Positions 27,026 to 35,014 of a stretch of 64,000 bases of DNA are shown in pieces. Within the stretch, counting starts at the first letter, position 1. Each line of letters begins with the position of its first letter. The translations under genes were made by a program, and so were the position numbers. The stretch spans positions 1 through 64,000 of the forward strand of contig NZ_FNCP01000017.1 in NCBI RefSeq assembly GCF_900100785.1. The letters are read 5' to 3'. Under the pieces are notes generated by a model. That model had not been told where the DNA came from. It saw only the letters and a list, made by a program, of their open reading frames with translations, and made no database searches. The DNA comes from Desulfosporosinus hippei DSM 8344. Lineage in GTDB: Bacteria; Bacillota; Desulfitobacteriia; Desulfitobacteriales; Desulfitobacteriaceae.

Positions 27026-27496
27026 CTAATACCCTGATGACATTACTAGAGCATTGTTAGAAAAAATATTATAAGTGTTAAAATCTATTCCTCCACTTAT
27101 CCATGATTCTGAAATAATATTAGTTCTCTTGACATTTGAAGAATCGCTGAACTGACACGTTACTTTAATGATAAACTCTTCTTCTTGAGGGTTGCCCCCT
27201 AACTCCCGAACCATAAAGGTGGCAATATCAGATGGCAAATCGTTTAATTCCTCTTGACTAAATGGCACGTCAGGTCTAATTTCTAAATTCGCATTAAAGG
27301 AACGTCTAATCATACCTTCCCTAATAACCGTATCAACACTTGTTGTAAGGGTAGCTACCGGAAGTTTGGCTCGTACTCGATTATTATAGAGTTCAAATTT
27401 GAAATTACGTTCATTACCAGGGGGATACACCGGTACTACATTTAAAAACTTCCCCCGCGTGTACCTTACCCCGTAATCAAGGGATTCCTTTCTCAT
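27026..27496 (-). CDS. hypothetical protein coupled to a USP, 156 aa
   Basis: I do not recognise this protein. It is soluble, without cysteine clusters or membrane segments, and is rich in beta-type alternation in its first half (FKFELYNNRVRAKLPVATL). It is the first gene of a two-gene operon with the universal stress protein that starts one base later, and it carries its own upstream cassette (copy B). The start ATG has AAGGAGGG nine bases before it. A stress-linked role is inferred from context only. Confidence 0.7.
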   Translation of the reverse strand: MRKESLDYGVRYTRGKFLNVVPVYPPGNERNFKFELYNNRVRAKLPVATLTTSVDTVIREGMIRRSFNANLEIRPDVPFSQEELNDLPSDIATFMVRELGGNPQEEEFIIKVTCQFSDSSNVKRTNIISESWISGGIDFNTYNIFSNNALVMSSGY

Positions 27497-27546
27497 TCTT
27501 AAACCCTCCTTCGATGTGGAGTATTCTCATGTCGATACTTTGCATT

Positions 27547-27593
27547 TATAATTTACGATTAAAATTCTTAGCGACCTTTTCTGTCAGCTTTTT
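27547..27593 (+). promoter_or_regulatory. hairpin element of upstream cassette, copy B
   Basis: On the + strand: TATAAT (27547-27552), then ACGATTAAAATTCTTAGCG leading into a hairpin (AGCGAC...GTCAGCT, 27570-27588) and T5. It matches copy C in the stretch before the hairpin, but the stem differs (GAC/GTC replaces GGCC/GGCT), a compensated change that argues the hairpin itself matters. It lies about 50-80 bases before the 156-aa gene on the other strand. Confidence 0.55.
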
Positions 27594-27650
27594 CTCTATT
27601 GGGAATTGCTTTTCTTTAGTTAAGGCTCAATAGTAAACTTCTACATTTTT

Positions 27651-27704
27651 AGATTAACATCGAATAAAAATCAAGTATATAGAAAACCAAAATGCTTATA
27701 ATCA
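27651..27704 (-). promoter_or_regulatory. conserved upstream block, copy B
   Basis: Shares AGATTAACAT at one end and TATAG-AAACCAAAATGCTTATAATCA at the other with copies C and D (minus strand reads TGATTATAAGCATTTTGG). It lies about 155-210 bases before the start of the 156-aa gene. Confidence 0.55.
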
Positions 27705-27791
27705 ATTTTTACAATTGCCTCAATTTTAAGTTTCCAATATTTTGGTAATCCTAGACTTAATACCCATCGCCAGAAAGGAGAACATGATACC

Positions 27792-28034
27792 ATGGATCGT
27801 ACAAATGAATCTTTAGAAAGGCTAATAGATTATGAGAAAAAATACTGCAACTCAGCGAAGCTCGCAAACTCACAGATGATGTATTGGTTTTATAAGGTTT
27901 TAGGTAATAATTCATGGAAAGAAGTAATTCCAGATATCGACAATTGGGTTTATCACTATGAACAATTTCTTGACGCTGGCGGAGACCCTTATCAATTAAA
28001 ACAAGAAGGTACATTTTTGGGGAAGTATTTTTAA
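27792..28034 (+). CDS. small hypothetical protein, 80 aa, + strand
   Basis: A short acidic, aromatic-rich protein with no recognised domain; no membrane segment. AAAGGAG stands 11 bases before the ATG. It converges on the next unknown-family gene so closely that the two stop codons share bases (TTAA at 28031-28034). The reading frame is in a region otherwise transcribed leftwards, so it may be its own small unit. Acceptable codon use and a good ribosome binding site support it, but it could be spurious. Confidence 0.55.
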   Translation: MDRTNESLERLIDYEKKYCNSAKLANSQMMYWFYKVLGNNSWKEVIPDIDNWVYHYEQFLDAGGDPYQLKQEGTFLGKYF

Positions 28035-28654
28035 CCAACTGGGATCCAGATTTTTAAGCTATTCTTATCTCTAATGATTATTTCCGATATTTTTTTTCCT
28101 ACCTGTTGAAAGTAATCTTCAATTTCGTTACTGCTGAAACAATCATACCGATCGTTCCTCTCAATTGTTACACGACGTAATAAAGGAATTAAATTAGTGT
28201 TATTAACGTCAAAGGTCTTAATAGATCTATCAAATTCGTTCTTAATTTTGTTTGCACTCCAATACTTTGGGCCTTTTTCCGGTTTAACTTCAAATACACG
28301 CCGCACAAATTCATATGGAAACCCACCAAAGGTGACAAGAATCTTTGGCTGATATTCAAGCAGAATTTCCCTAAACAATTTTATTTCTGTAGCTACTTCT
28401 TTGCCCCACCAATTTAATGTATTTGGAACTATTCCACAATCACTTACGACACTCCTAATATAGATATTAGAAGTATCAATTCGCGAATTAATTTTTCGAT
28501 ACACATGATCTTGAATCTCATCTAACACATGTCTCCAAATATCGTTAACAACAGTGGGGTATTTCGGATTAATCAATAGCCAGATTGGATAGGTTATATC
28601 CCCTAAATCCCGTTCAACTAAAGGTATAAATTTATCGCGTGCTAAGCCAGACAA
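28031..28654 (-). CDS. unrecognised paralogue family, copy 2
   Basis: 207 aa, carrying all family blocks: YPIWLLINPKYP, VLDEIQDHVYRK, RIDTSNIYIRS, NTLNWWGKEVA, PKILVTFGGFPYEF and KPEKGPKYW, ending KNSLKIWIPVG. The start is TTG behind AAAGGAG. It follows the ArsB/NhaD-like transporter gene by 84 bases, separated by a hairpin, and so belongs to the transporter neighbourhood. The LGA motif of copy 1 is FGG here. Confidence 0.8.
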   Translation of the reverse strand: MSGLARDKFIPLVERDLGDITYPIWLLINPKYPTVVNDIWRHVLDEIQDHVYRKINSRIDTSNIYIRSVVSDCGIVPNTLNWWGKEVATEIKLFREILLEYQPKILVTFGGFPYEFVRRVFEVKPEKGPKYWSANKIKNEFDRSIKTFDVNNTNLIPLLRRVTIERNDRYDCFSSNEIEDYFQQVGKKISEIIIRDKNSLKIWIPVG

Positions 28655-28683
28655 CGGATTGCTCCTTTCAATTTTTTATAACA

Positions 28684-28719
28684 TTCCAGAGGCATAATAT
28701 AAATCATATGCCTCTGGAA
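28684..28719. repeat. 13-bp inverted repeat between transporter and copy 2
   Basis: TTCCAGAGGCATA (28684-28696) and TATGCCTCTGGAA (28707-28719) are perfect complements with a ten-base loop, lying 19 bases past the transporter stop. No T-tract follows on the minus strand, so it may be an attenuator or mRNA-end stabiliser. Confidence 0.6.
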
Positions 28720-28737
28720 CTTATGATTCTAGACTCT

Positions 28738-30021
28738 TTAGGTCAGAAAGAAAAAGTACAAATAAATTGTGGATATGAGAATTGAAACAATCATTAGTGG
28801 AAAAGCGACTTTCATAAAGCCTACGAAAGTCCATTTGTAACCTCGCTTCTCAGCCATGCCTACCACTACTACGTTTGCTGATGCTCCAATAATCGTTCCG
28901 TTACCACCAAGGCATGCACCTAGAGATAATGACCACCAAAGGGGATTAAGATCTGTAATGCCGCCTAATCTTCCCATGTCTTGAATTAAGGGGATCATCG
29001 TAGCTACAAAAGGTATATTGTCTACAAACGCCGAGGCAATGGCAGAGAGCCAGAGGATTAGCATGCCGGTCGGTAATATTTCCCCACCCGTAAGTTTTAA
29101 GGATTCCATTGCTATCCACTCGATTACTCCGACATGTTCCAACGATCCAACCAGTATGAATAATCCTGCAAAGAAAAATATTACTGGCCATTCAACTGCG
29201 CCTAGTGCATGTTCGGGCTCTTCCCGAGTTAGTAGCAAGAGAAGCGCCGCTCCAGTCAGGGCAATTGTTGCCGATTCAAGGTGAACGTACTGGTGAATAA
29301 AAAACCCAAAAACCGTTAGGAAAATTACAAATAATGATTTCTTTAGCAGAAGCGGGTTCTTGATTTCTGTAGCCGGATTCATACTCATAATATTTTTCTT
29401 TAATTCTTCACGGGTCACTAATTCTTTTCGGTAGATGAACTTGAGCAAAAATACTGTCACAATCATAATAATAACAATTACAGGAGCAAGATTGATTACA
29501 AAGTCCATAAACCCTAAGCCCGTTGCCGAACCTATCATTATATTAGGTGGATCACCAATCAAAGTAGAAGTTCCACCAATATTAGAGGCAAGAATTTCTG
29601 CAAAAAGGATAGGCATAGGATTAATCTCCAGGGCTTTTGCAATTGAGAAAGTAATAGGTACAATTAATAAAACCGTTGTTACATTATCTAAAAGCGCTGA
29701 GAGTAATGCAGTGATGATTGTTAATGAAATCATTATTTTTATGGGTTCACCCTGACTTTGCTTGGCAGACCATACAGCAAGGTACTCAAATAATCCTGAA
29801 TTTCTTGCAATTCCTACAATAACCATCATTCCAATTAATAGCCCTATTGTATTGAAATCAATAGCCTCTATCGCTTGTTCCTGGTTAATTACTCCCCCGA
29901 TAATGACGAGCATTCCACCAAGTAATGCAACGACTGTACGATGAATTTTTTCCGAAATTATAATTGCATAAGATATTAAAAACACTACTGTAGCAAATAT
30001 TACTTGACTGTTACCTTCCAT
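28738..30021 (-). CDS. ArsB/NhaD-superfamily anion or Na+/H+ transporter
   Basis: Membrane transporter, 427 aa, with about eleven hydrophobic segments. Diagnostic stretches of the ArsB/NhaD/P-protein superfamily are LLDNVTTVLLIVPITF, SNIGGTSTLIGDPPNI and, in the second half, SAFVDNIPFVATMIPL and CLGGNGTIIGASANV, an internal duplication. Substrates in the superfamily include arsenite, Na+/H+ and carboxylates; I cannot assign one. The start is the ATG at 30019-30021 with GAGGGG upstream. It follows the DASS gene on the same strand by 80 bases and may be co-transcribed. Confidence 0.88.
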   Translation of the reverse strand: MEGNSQVIFATVVFLISYAIIISEKIHRTVVALLGGMLVIIGGVINQEQAIEAIDFNTIGLLIGMMVIVGIARNSGLFEYLAVWSAKQSQGEPIKIMISLTIITALLSALLDNVTTVLLIVPITFSIAKALEINPMPILFAEILASNIGGTSTLIGDPPNIMIGSATGLGFMDFVINLAPVIVIIMIVTVFLLKFIYRKELVTREELKKNIMSMNPATEIKNPLLLKKSLFVIFLTVFGFFIHQYVHLESATIALTGAALLLLLTREEPEHALGAVEWPVIFFFAGLFILVGSLEHVGVIEWIAMESLKLTGGEILPTGMLILWLSAIASAFVDNIPFVATMIPLIQDMGRLGGITDLNPLWWSLSLGACLGGNGTIIGASANVVVVGMAEKRGYKWTFVGFMKVAFPLMIVSILISTIYLYFFFLT

Positions 30022-30058
30022 CGACTTCCCCTCAATTCTCAATTAATTGAATACCCAG

Positions 30059-30086
30059 ATACACCTAGATCAAGACCTAGGTGTAT
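30059..30086. repeat. 10-bp inverted repeat between the two transporters
   Basis: ATACACCTAG (30059-30068) and CTAGGTGTAT (30077-30086) pair perfectly around an eight-base loop, between the DASS stop at 30102 and the next transporter. There is no T-tract; a processing or attenuation hairpin is more likely than a full terminator. Confidence 0.55.
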
Positions 30087-30101
30087 CAATTATTAAATTA
30101 T

Positions 30102-31559
30102 CTACTTTAGAAGTGGTGACAGGCCAACCATCGGCCAGTAGGTAAATGTCATAATCACTAAGACTCCCATAATAACCGCACTAGCCGGAATACCGCTTAC
30201 AAAGAACTCGCCTGTTGTAAACTGTTTTGACTCATAGGCCATTGCATTAGGAGCCGCTCCAATCAGAAGTAAGAATGGCATGCCAGCCATAGCTGTAGCA
30301 CCATATAAAATCAGTTCAGGGTTAACTCCAAGATATTGAGCCATAACTAGCGCAACTGGTAGAGTAATCGCAATAGCTGCTACATTCATAATGAAGTTTG
30401 TCATTATCAAGACTAGGAAACTAACCGCTAATACAAATACCAACCAATGTGCACCTGCAAGCATTCCTAACCACTTAATAGCGATCCACTGAGCCGCACC
30501 GGTCTGCCAAAGACAGAATCCGATACTCATAGCACCTGAAAACAATAACACAATATTCCATGGAATTTTCTTTTCAAGATCTTCCACTGTCAGTACGTTA
30601 GCAAGGAAAAACAGCACTCCCGCAAGCAGCAAGGGAACAGAACGATCCATAGTCTTTAAAGCGGGAATGATCGCTTGTAACACAAGCATAGCCAGGGCAA
30701 ACACGACGACAACACCAACAAAGATTTCATTCTTTTTAACAGGACCAAGTTTCGCATATTCAGACCTTGCCTTATCACGCAAGCCAGGAATCTTCGACTT
30801 TTCAGGTTTATAAATGACCATTAACAAAGCCCAAATAAGGAATACTGTTGCCCAACCAAAAGGAGCCAAATGGATCGAAAAGTCGATAAATGAAACGTCA
30901 ACTCCGGTAAACTCTTTATAAAAACCTACTGCAGCCGGGTTTCTGGCACCACCTAAGAGTGTACAGATACTTCCCGCTCCTGCAGTATAGGCCATCCCAA
31001 TGAATAATGCCTTACCAAATTTCGAAGGTTTACCATCCGTACTATCACCATTATATAAAGCTAAAATTGTTACTAAAATTGGAAACATTGTAGCAGCTAC
31101 AGCTGTATGAGCCATAATGTGGGTTAATAATGCCGTAATAACAAAAACCCCTAATAATATCTTTCTTGTATCCTCGCCTACTACATCTAGCATCTTATAG
31201 GCGATTCTCTTAGTGATTCCAGACTTAGTGAAAGCTAAACCTATAAGAAGAGATCCTAAAATAAACAATACTGTGGGATCCATAAAATCTCTAAAAGCTT
31301 CTTTTGCAGGACGGATTAAAAATAAAGCTTGCACAACCCCAATCATGAGACTTGTAACACCAATAGGGGTTACTTCAAACACCCACCAAATACTCGCTAA
31401 GAAAAAGAGACCAATAGCTGCTTTTCCTTGTTGGCTTAATTCAAAAGCCTTACCAGAAGGATCTACCGCAGGTCCAAATTGTGGAGCATAAAAGAATACT
31501 AAAAATAATGCAACACCAAGTATAATAAAAAATATTCGTTTTACATTATGACTACTCAC
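30102..31559 (-). CDS. DASS (SLC13) family anion:Na+ symporter
   Basis: Membrane transporter, 485 aa, of the divalent anion:Na+ symporter family, with about twelve hydrophobic segments. Family landmarks: FILGSLLIGLAFTKSGITKR, THIMAHTAVAATMFPILV and TNFIMNVAAIAITLPVALV, with GAAPNAMAYES near the end. Members carry dicarboxylates, citrate, sulfate or sulfonates; several sulfate reducers use DASS-type proteins near sulfur genes, so sulfate is plausible here. It starts with GTG, preceded by AGAGGGG nine bases upstream, and carries upstream cassette copy C with two TGTGA-N6-TCAC sites. Confidence 0.9.
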   Translation of the reverse strand: MSSHNVKRIFFIILGVALFLVFFYAPQFGPAVDPSGKAFELSQQGKAAIGLFFLASIWWVFEVTPIGVTSLMIGVVQALFLIRPAKEAFRDFMDPTVLFILGSLLIGLAFTKSGITKRIAYKMLDVVGEDTRKILLGVFVITALLTHIMAHTAVAATMFPILVTILALYNGDSTDGKPSKFGKALFIGMAYTAGAGSICTLLGGARNPAAVGFYKEFTGVDVSFIDFSIHLAPFGWATVFLIWALLMVIYKPEKSKIPGLRDKARSEYAKLGPVKKNEIFVGVVVVFALAMLVLQAIIPALKTMDRSVPLLLAGVLFFLANVLTVEDLEKKIPWNIVLLFSGAMSIGFCLWQTGAAQWIAIKWLGMLAGAHWLVFVLAVSFLVLIMTNFIMNVAAIAITLPVALVMAQYLGVNPELILYGATAMAGMPFLLLIGAAPNAMAYESKQFTTGEFFVSGIPASAVIMGVLVIMTFTYWPMVGLSPLLK

Positions 31560-31656
31560 ATTAACACACCCCTCTTTCGAATTTTAGGTGTTTCTTCTCT
31601 AAGTTATCACCTAAGCAAAAATTACTTTGCACATCCTCCAATTTTGATATTTTTTG

Positions 31657-31713
31657 TGTTATAATGCTATTACGATTAAATTTCTTAGCGGCCTTTCAAA
31701 GGCTGCTTTTTTT
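31657..31713 (+). promoter_or_regulatory. hairpin element of upstream cassette, copy C
   Basis: The clearest copy. On the + strand: extended -10 TG-T-TATAAT (31657-31665), then 21 bases ending TTAAATTTCTT, hairpin AGCGGCCTTTC-AAAGGCTGCT (31687-31707) and T7. If transcribed from this promoter it would make an RNA of about 40 bases with its own terminator. Seen from the DASS gene (minus strand) it is a leader hairpin about 130-150 bases before the GTG start. Confidence 0.6.
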
Positions 31714-31826
31714 ATTGACAAAAGCTATTGGTTTCTTAACTATCTGGTTCTTTGATAGATCACCCTCCAATCTTTTATAGTCAATTATTTCCCATCTATT
31801 ACGGATCGATATTTTTCTATAAGTCT

Positions 31827-31842
31827 TGTGAATTGTATCACC
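31827..31842. promoter_or_regulatory. CRP/FNR-type site, distal to cassette C
   Basis: TGTGA-ATTGTA-TCACC, nine of ten consensus half-site bases of TGTGA-N6-TCACA. It is spaced exactly 33 bp from the next site, three helical turns. Sites of this shape bind CRP/FNR-family regulators; HcpR of this family is known to control sulfate-reduction genes in other sulfate reducers. No such regulator is encoded in this window. Confidence 0.5.
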
Positions 31843-31859
31843 CTCCCTTCAACTATGTA

Positions 31860-31875
31860 TGTGACTATACTCACA
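31860..31875. promoter_or_regulatory. CRP/FNR-type site, perfect dyad, cassette C
   Basis: TGTGA-CTATAC-TCACA is a perfect match to the generic CRP half-site pair with a six-base spacer. It directly abuts conserved block C (31881 onward), about 300 bases before the DASS start codon. Confidence 0.55.
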
Positions 31876-31880
31876 AGATA

Positions 31881-31934
31881 AGATTACCATCGTGATAGAA
31901 TTACGTCTATAGCAAATCAAAATGCTCTTAATCA
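31881..31934 (-). promoter_or_regulatory. conserved upstream block, copy C
   Basis: On the minus strand this reads TGATTAAGAGCATTTTGATT followed by TGCTATAGAC, and ends in GGTAATCT. It aligns with blocks A, B and D over about 52 bp without large gaps. It lies about 320-375 bases before the DASS start and close to the CRP-type sites. Confidence 0.6.
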
Positions 31935-32138
31935 GTATTGTTTATTGCAATTACATGACTTTCCTTGTTATTTGCTTAGTAATCATCTAACCTAATTAAG
32001 GTTATTAATCTTTTGCTCCTTAATTTCGACTAAAATAGACTTACAGCTAACTATGACAATCAAAATTCAATTCACTTTTAATCAATAAGGACTATAAGGA
32101 TCTTCGTCCAAATCTTTCTTAATAAGACCTATTAATTA
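31935..32138. other. A/T-rich spacer beyond cassette C
   Basis: I see no coding frame here. The sequence contains short stretches such as TTAAGGTTATTAATC that recall TTAAGGTTGTAATAAGG in the matching place beyond block A, so homology between the duplicated upstream regions may extend further than the core block. Confidence 0.4.
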
Positions 32139-32180
32139 TAAAAAAACTCCGAAGAGAAAAATCTTTCTCCTCGGAGTTTT
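32139..32180 (-). terminator. terminator of the histidine kinase gene
   Basis: A 17-base stem with one mismatch (AAAACTCCGAAGAGAAA at 32143-32159 against 32164-32180) and a minus-strand T7 tract (32140-32146). It is 39 bases past the kinase stop codon. Confidence 0.85.
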
Positions 32181-32218
32181 CAACTTGAAAATGAAGTTTT
32201 TTGTATCGAGTCTTGGCT

Positions 32219-33745
32219 TTACTGATTTATTGGAAGTGAGTTCGATTTAGGTATACTCACAATTATTGTAGTCCCTCTGGGAGAGGTTTCAGCGACCCAT
32301 ATATTGCCTAAGTGCATATGGATAATTTGATAGCTAATCGACAATCCTAAACCGGCACCATCGTCTCTGGTTGTGTAAAACGGATCGAAGACACGCGAAA
32401 GATCACTTGCTTCAATTCCTGTACCTGTATCAGTAATCTGAACTTCAATGGTTTCTGCTTTAGCCTGTGATTGAATGATAAGCTTCCCTCCATTGTGCAT
32501 TGCTTGGACAGAGTTAATAATTAAATTTACAAAAACTTGTTTCATTCGATCCATATCGATATTTACCAAAGGCAGATTGGGTTCAAACCTCTTCTCTAAT
32601 TGAATCTTATTTTGCCTTAGCATGGGATAGGTAAATGTTAGAACGGATGACAATAAACTATTTAACTCAGTCGGACTAACGATTGGTCTACTTGGTCGAC
32701 CAAAATCTAACAACTCCTTAATAACAAGATTTCCGCGATCCACTTGTTCACAAATTACTTTTGTATATTCCGATAGTCCTTGTTGGGTTTTAAACTCGCC
32801 CTCCATAACTTGAACGGTTGATTTAACAATCGCCAAAGGATTCCTTAATTCATGCGCAACTCCTGTGACTAGTCTGCCTAAAGCCACAAGTCTTTCAGAG
32901 CGCATTAATTCTTCTTCCAGCCTTTTCTTTTCCTTTAAGTTGTCTGCCATATTGTTGATAGCTTGAACAACTTCTCCGATTTCTCCTGGCAGCGTAGGAA
33001 GCCTTTTATCACTATCTTCCTGCATGCTTAATATTCCATTCTTAATTATTTGCACTTCAGAAGCTAAGTTATGAATAATATAAAGGGCTGTCCCCAGACC
33101 AAGTATCAAACCAAATAAAGTCATGTATCGGGTAATGAGGCTGAACTGCCTGCTTTGCGCAAAGACCGGATGAACCTGTTCATCTGCCCAGGCAATGGCA
33201 ATCAGTTTTCCGTCCTTTATCACTGGCACCAAGTATTCAAATGCTTGATCTCCTAATGAACCTGCAATACGAGCAAGAGGTTCTTTAGTTGCTTTAACTG
33301 CTATAAGGCCTGAAGAAGCCTCGTTTAAAATGCGATACTCGCGAGCTTTTATTTCCTCAGGGGTTTGAGGTCTGTATTGATGTAGAAAACCATAGACAAA
33401 AAGATCATTTGTTTCAGGAATGTATAACCCCAAGCGCACCCCGGGGTTACCATCAGCTAATGGCTTGGCTATTGAATCAAAGGCATTAGCAATTGTTTTG
33501 ATATCAGTTTTAGAGAGTGGAGAGCTGTATTCCAGACTGTAACCCTCCAAACCCTTTGTCAAGCCTTGGACTGTAGCATTGACCATGGTTCCCAATCGCT
33601 CTTCTTTAGTAGTTAAGAGCATTTCATCCTTTGCTCCAGAAAAAAAGATGTCATACATCATTACCAAGATAGGAATCAGTAGAATTGCCGAAACAACAAA
33701 CATTATTTGCGAAGCGAAAGATTTATTCTTGAGAATTCTAAACAA
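32219..33745 (-). CDS. membrane sensor histidine kinase
   Basis: Two-component sensor, 508 aa. Membrane segments at about 11-33 and 205-225 flank an extracytoplasmic sensor domain of about 170 residues, followed by a HAMP-like linker (250-275), HisKA with the phospho-acceptor His298 in VTGVAHELRNPLAIV, and HATPase_c (FVNLIINSVQAM N-box, DTGTGIEASDL, GAGLGLSISYQI). The start is TTG at 33743-33745 behind GGAGGT; longer readings lack a site. NtrB/AtoS-like kinases of this layout partner NtrC-type regulators, and the regulator at 37530 is the likely mate although about 3.8 kb away. It is divergent from the sigma-54 promoter at 33934. Confidence 0.92.
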   Translation of the reverse strand: MFRILKNKSFASQIMFVVSAILLIPILVMMYDIFFSGAKDEMLLTTKEERLGTMVNATVQGLTKGLEGYSLEYSSPLSKTDIKTIANAFDSIAKPLADGNPGVRLGLYIPETNDLFVYGFLHQYRPQTPEEIKAREYRILNEASSGLIAVKATKEPLARIAGSLGDQAFEYLVPVIKDGKLIAIAWADEQVHPVFAQSRQFSLITRYMTLFGLILGLGTALYIIHNLASEVQIIKNGILSMQEDSDKRLPTLPGEIGEVVQAINNMADNLKEKKRLEEELMRSERLVALGRLVTGVAHELRNPLAIVKSTVQVMEGEFKTQQGLSEYTKVICEQVDRGNLVIKELLDFGRPSRPIVSPTELNSLLSSVLTFTYPMLRQNKIQLEKRFEPNLPLVNIDMDRMKQVFVNLIINSVQAMHNGGKLIIQSQAKAETIEVQITDTGTGIEASDLSRVFDPFYTTRDDGAGLGLSISYQIIHMHLGNIWVAETSPRGTTIIVSIPKSNSLPINQ

Positions 33746-33832
33746 GCAACCACCTCCATAGCACGAATTCAGACAGATCCCTCTATAGTGCTTGAAAACA
33801 AACACTCCTGACAAAGACCCTCTTTAAGCATA

Positions 33833-33847
33833 TCACAAGATCTGTGA
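33833..33847. promoter_or_regulatory. candidate activator site upstream of the sigma-54 promoter
   Basis: TCACA-AGATC-TGTGA is a perfect inverted repeat with a five-base spacer, about 90-100 bases before the -24 element at 33934. That is the usual distance for an NtrC-family enhancer site, and it also lies directly upstream of the kinase gene. Confidence 0.5.
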
Positions 33848-33933
33848 GTCTACTAAAGCTCTAACTATCGCTTCAAAACAGATTACAGTGGCTGAAAACA
33901 TACAAAATCTCCTCAAAAAACACCTAAAATGGC

Positions 33934-33950
33934 TGGCATGTTAATTGCAA
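33934..33950 (+). promoter_or_regulatory. sigma-54 (-24/-12) promoter
   Basis: TGGCAT (33934-33939), five bases, TTGCAA (33945-33950): the GG and GC dinucleotides are spaced exactly as in the sigma-54 consensus TGGCAC-N5-TTGCA. It is 28 bases before the start codon of a 55-aa protein and is the only well-spaced -24/-12 element I found in the window's intergenic DNA. Confidence 0.75.
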
Positions 33951-33977
33951 TAACTAGAAACATAGGAGGTAATTTAT

Positions 33978-34145
33978 ATGACTACTAATCAATTCACCGT
34001 TTGGGTCCAAGAATTATTTGATTCTTGTAATATTCATAATGAGATTGAAACAAGCAAATTAATTGTGGAAGTGATGAAGAAATTCCACACTCTAAACAGT
34101 GAAAAAATTCAAGAACAAGTAACAGCGAGACCAATTCTACGTTAG
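33978..34145 (+). CDS. small protein behind a sigma-54 promoter, 55 aa
   Basis: Begins MTTNQFTVWVQELFDS and ends QVTARPILR. It is predicted to be amphipathic-helical, soluble and without cysteine pairs, apart from one Cys in DSCNIHNE. A near-ideal TAGGAGGT lies eight bases before the ATG. I do not recognise the family. The dedicated sigma-54 promoter and the adjacent kinase suggest that it is a direct, strongly regulated target of the two-component system. Confidence 0.7.
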   Translation: MTTNQFTVWVQELFDSCNIHNEIETSKLIVEVMKKFHTLNSEKIQEQVTARPILR

Positions 34146-34292
34146 ATTAGGAAACATTTAATCTCTAAAAGCCCCACCATGTCCTTGATCACTTTTAAAG
34201 AATAACATTATAAGATTATTACCGTCTACATCCCCTCTGTATCTTCACAATCAATATTCTTGATAGGATTATTCTGAAAGGAGGAAATTCCT

Positions 34293-34895
34293 TTGTCCAG
34301 CTTATTACTCAATAATCATTCGCCTATTGACCAGATGAAAATTGAAGCAGGAGATAAATCTTTTCCAATCTGGCTCATCGCAAATCCGAAATACCCTGAT
34401 GACATCAGTAATATATGGAATCCAATAATGTATGAGATTCAGGATAAAGTCTATCGTAAACTCAGAGCAAGGATTAACAGTAGAAATATATTTATTCTGA
34501 GCGCTTTCAGCGATATAGGAAAAATATGTAATACTTCAATGGAGGAGGAGTTAACTAAAAAGATTCTAATACTCAAAGAGAGTGTCTATAGGTACCAACC
34601 TAAGCTTCTAATTACTTTTGGTGCCATTACCAATGAGTATATCAAGCGAGCCTTCGATCAAGGTTCCGAAGGTCAAACTAAGTATTGGAATACCGGAAAT
34701 TTAAGCAACGAATTCGAGCAGGCAATTGCCAACTTTGATATAAATCGACCAAACTGTATTCCCTTGGTGCGAAGAATTTCTAAAACAGCCAATATCAAAG
34801 ATTGGGTTGACCAAGATAATTATTATTATGATGTTGCAACGAAGATTGCTGAAAGAATTATCGAAAACAAAGATCATCTGGAAATATGGATTTAA
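34293..34895 (+). CDS. unrecognised paralogue family, copy 3 (divergent, + strand)
   Basis: 200 aa. It keeps FPIWLIANPKYP, the EIQDKVYRK block, YQPKLLITFGA and the C-terminal IIENKDHLEIWI, but lacks two hallmark motifs: NTLNWWG is replaced by CNTSMEEE and KPEKGPKAW by GSEGQTKYW. It is therefore the most diverged copy and may have lost or changed the activity. The start is TTG with AAAGGAGG nine bases upstream. It follows the 55-aa gene by 147 bases and could be read from the same sigma-54 promoter. Confidence 0.78.
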   Translation: MSSLLLNNHSPIDQMKIEAGDKSFPIWLIANPKYPDDISNIWNPIMYEIQDKVYRKLRARINSRNIFILSAFSDIGKICNTSMEEELTKKILILKESVYRYQPKLLITFGAITNEYIKRAFDQGSEGQTKYWNTGNLSNEFEQAIANFDINRPNCIPLVRRISKTANIKDWVDQDNYYYDVATKIAERIIENKDHLEIWI

Positions 34896-35014
34896 TTACA
34901 TGCTCTAACATCTCTATCTAATTTATTAATTCTCTTAACGTATGCATCCGAATTTACCTCCGCAACCCAATTAGTCGTTATACTAAACTAATTATTGGAG
35001 AAAGGATGATTAAC

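Noticed and set aside
31904-31934. A sigma-54-like -24/-12 pattern in the conserved block (GAGCAT...TTTGCT, minus strand)
   Set aside because: The GC-to-GC distance is one base too long in every readable copy and copy A lacks the elements, so it does not fit sigma-54.
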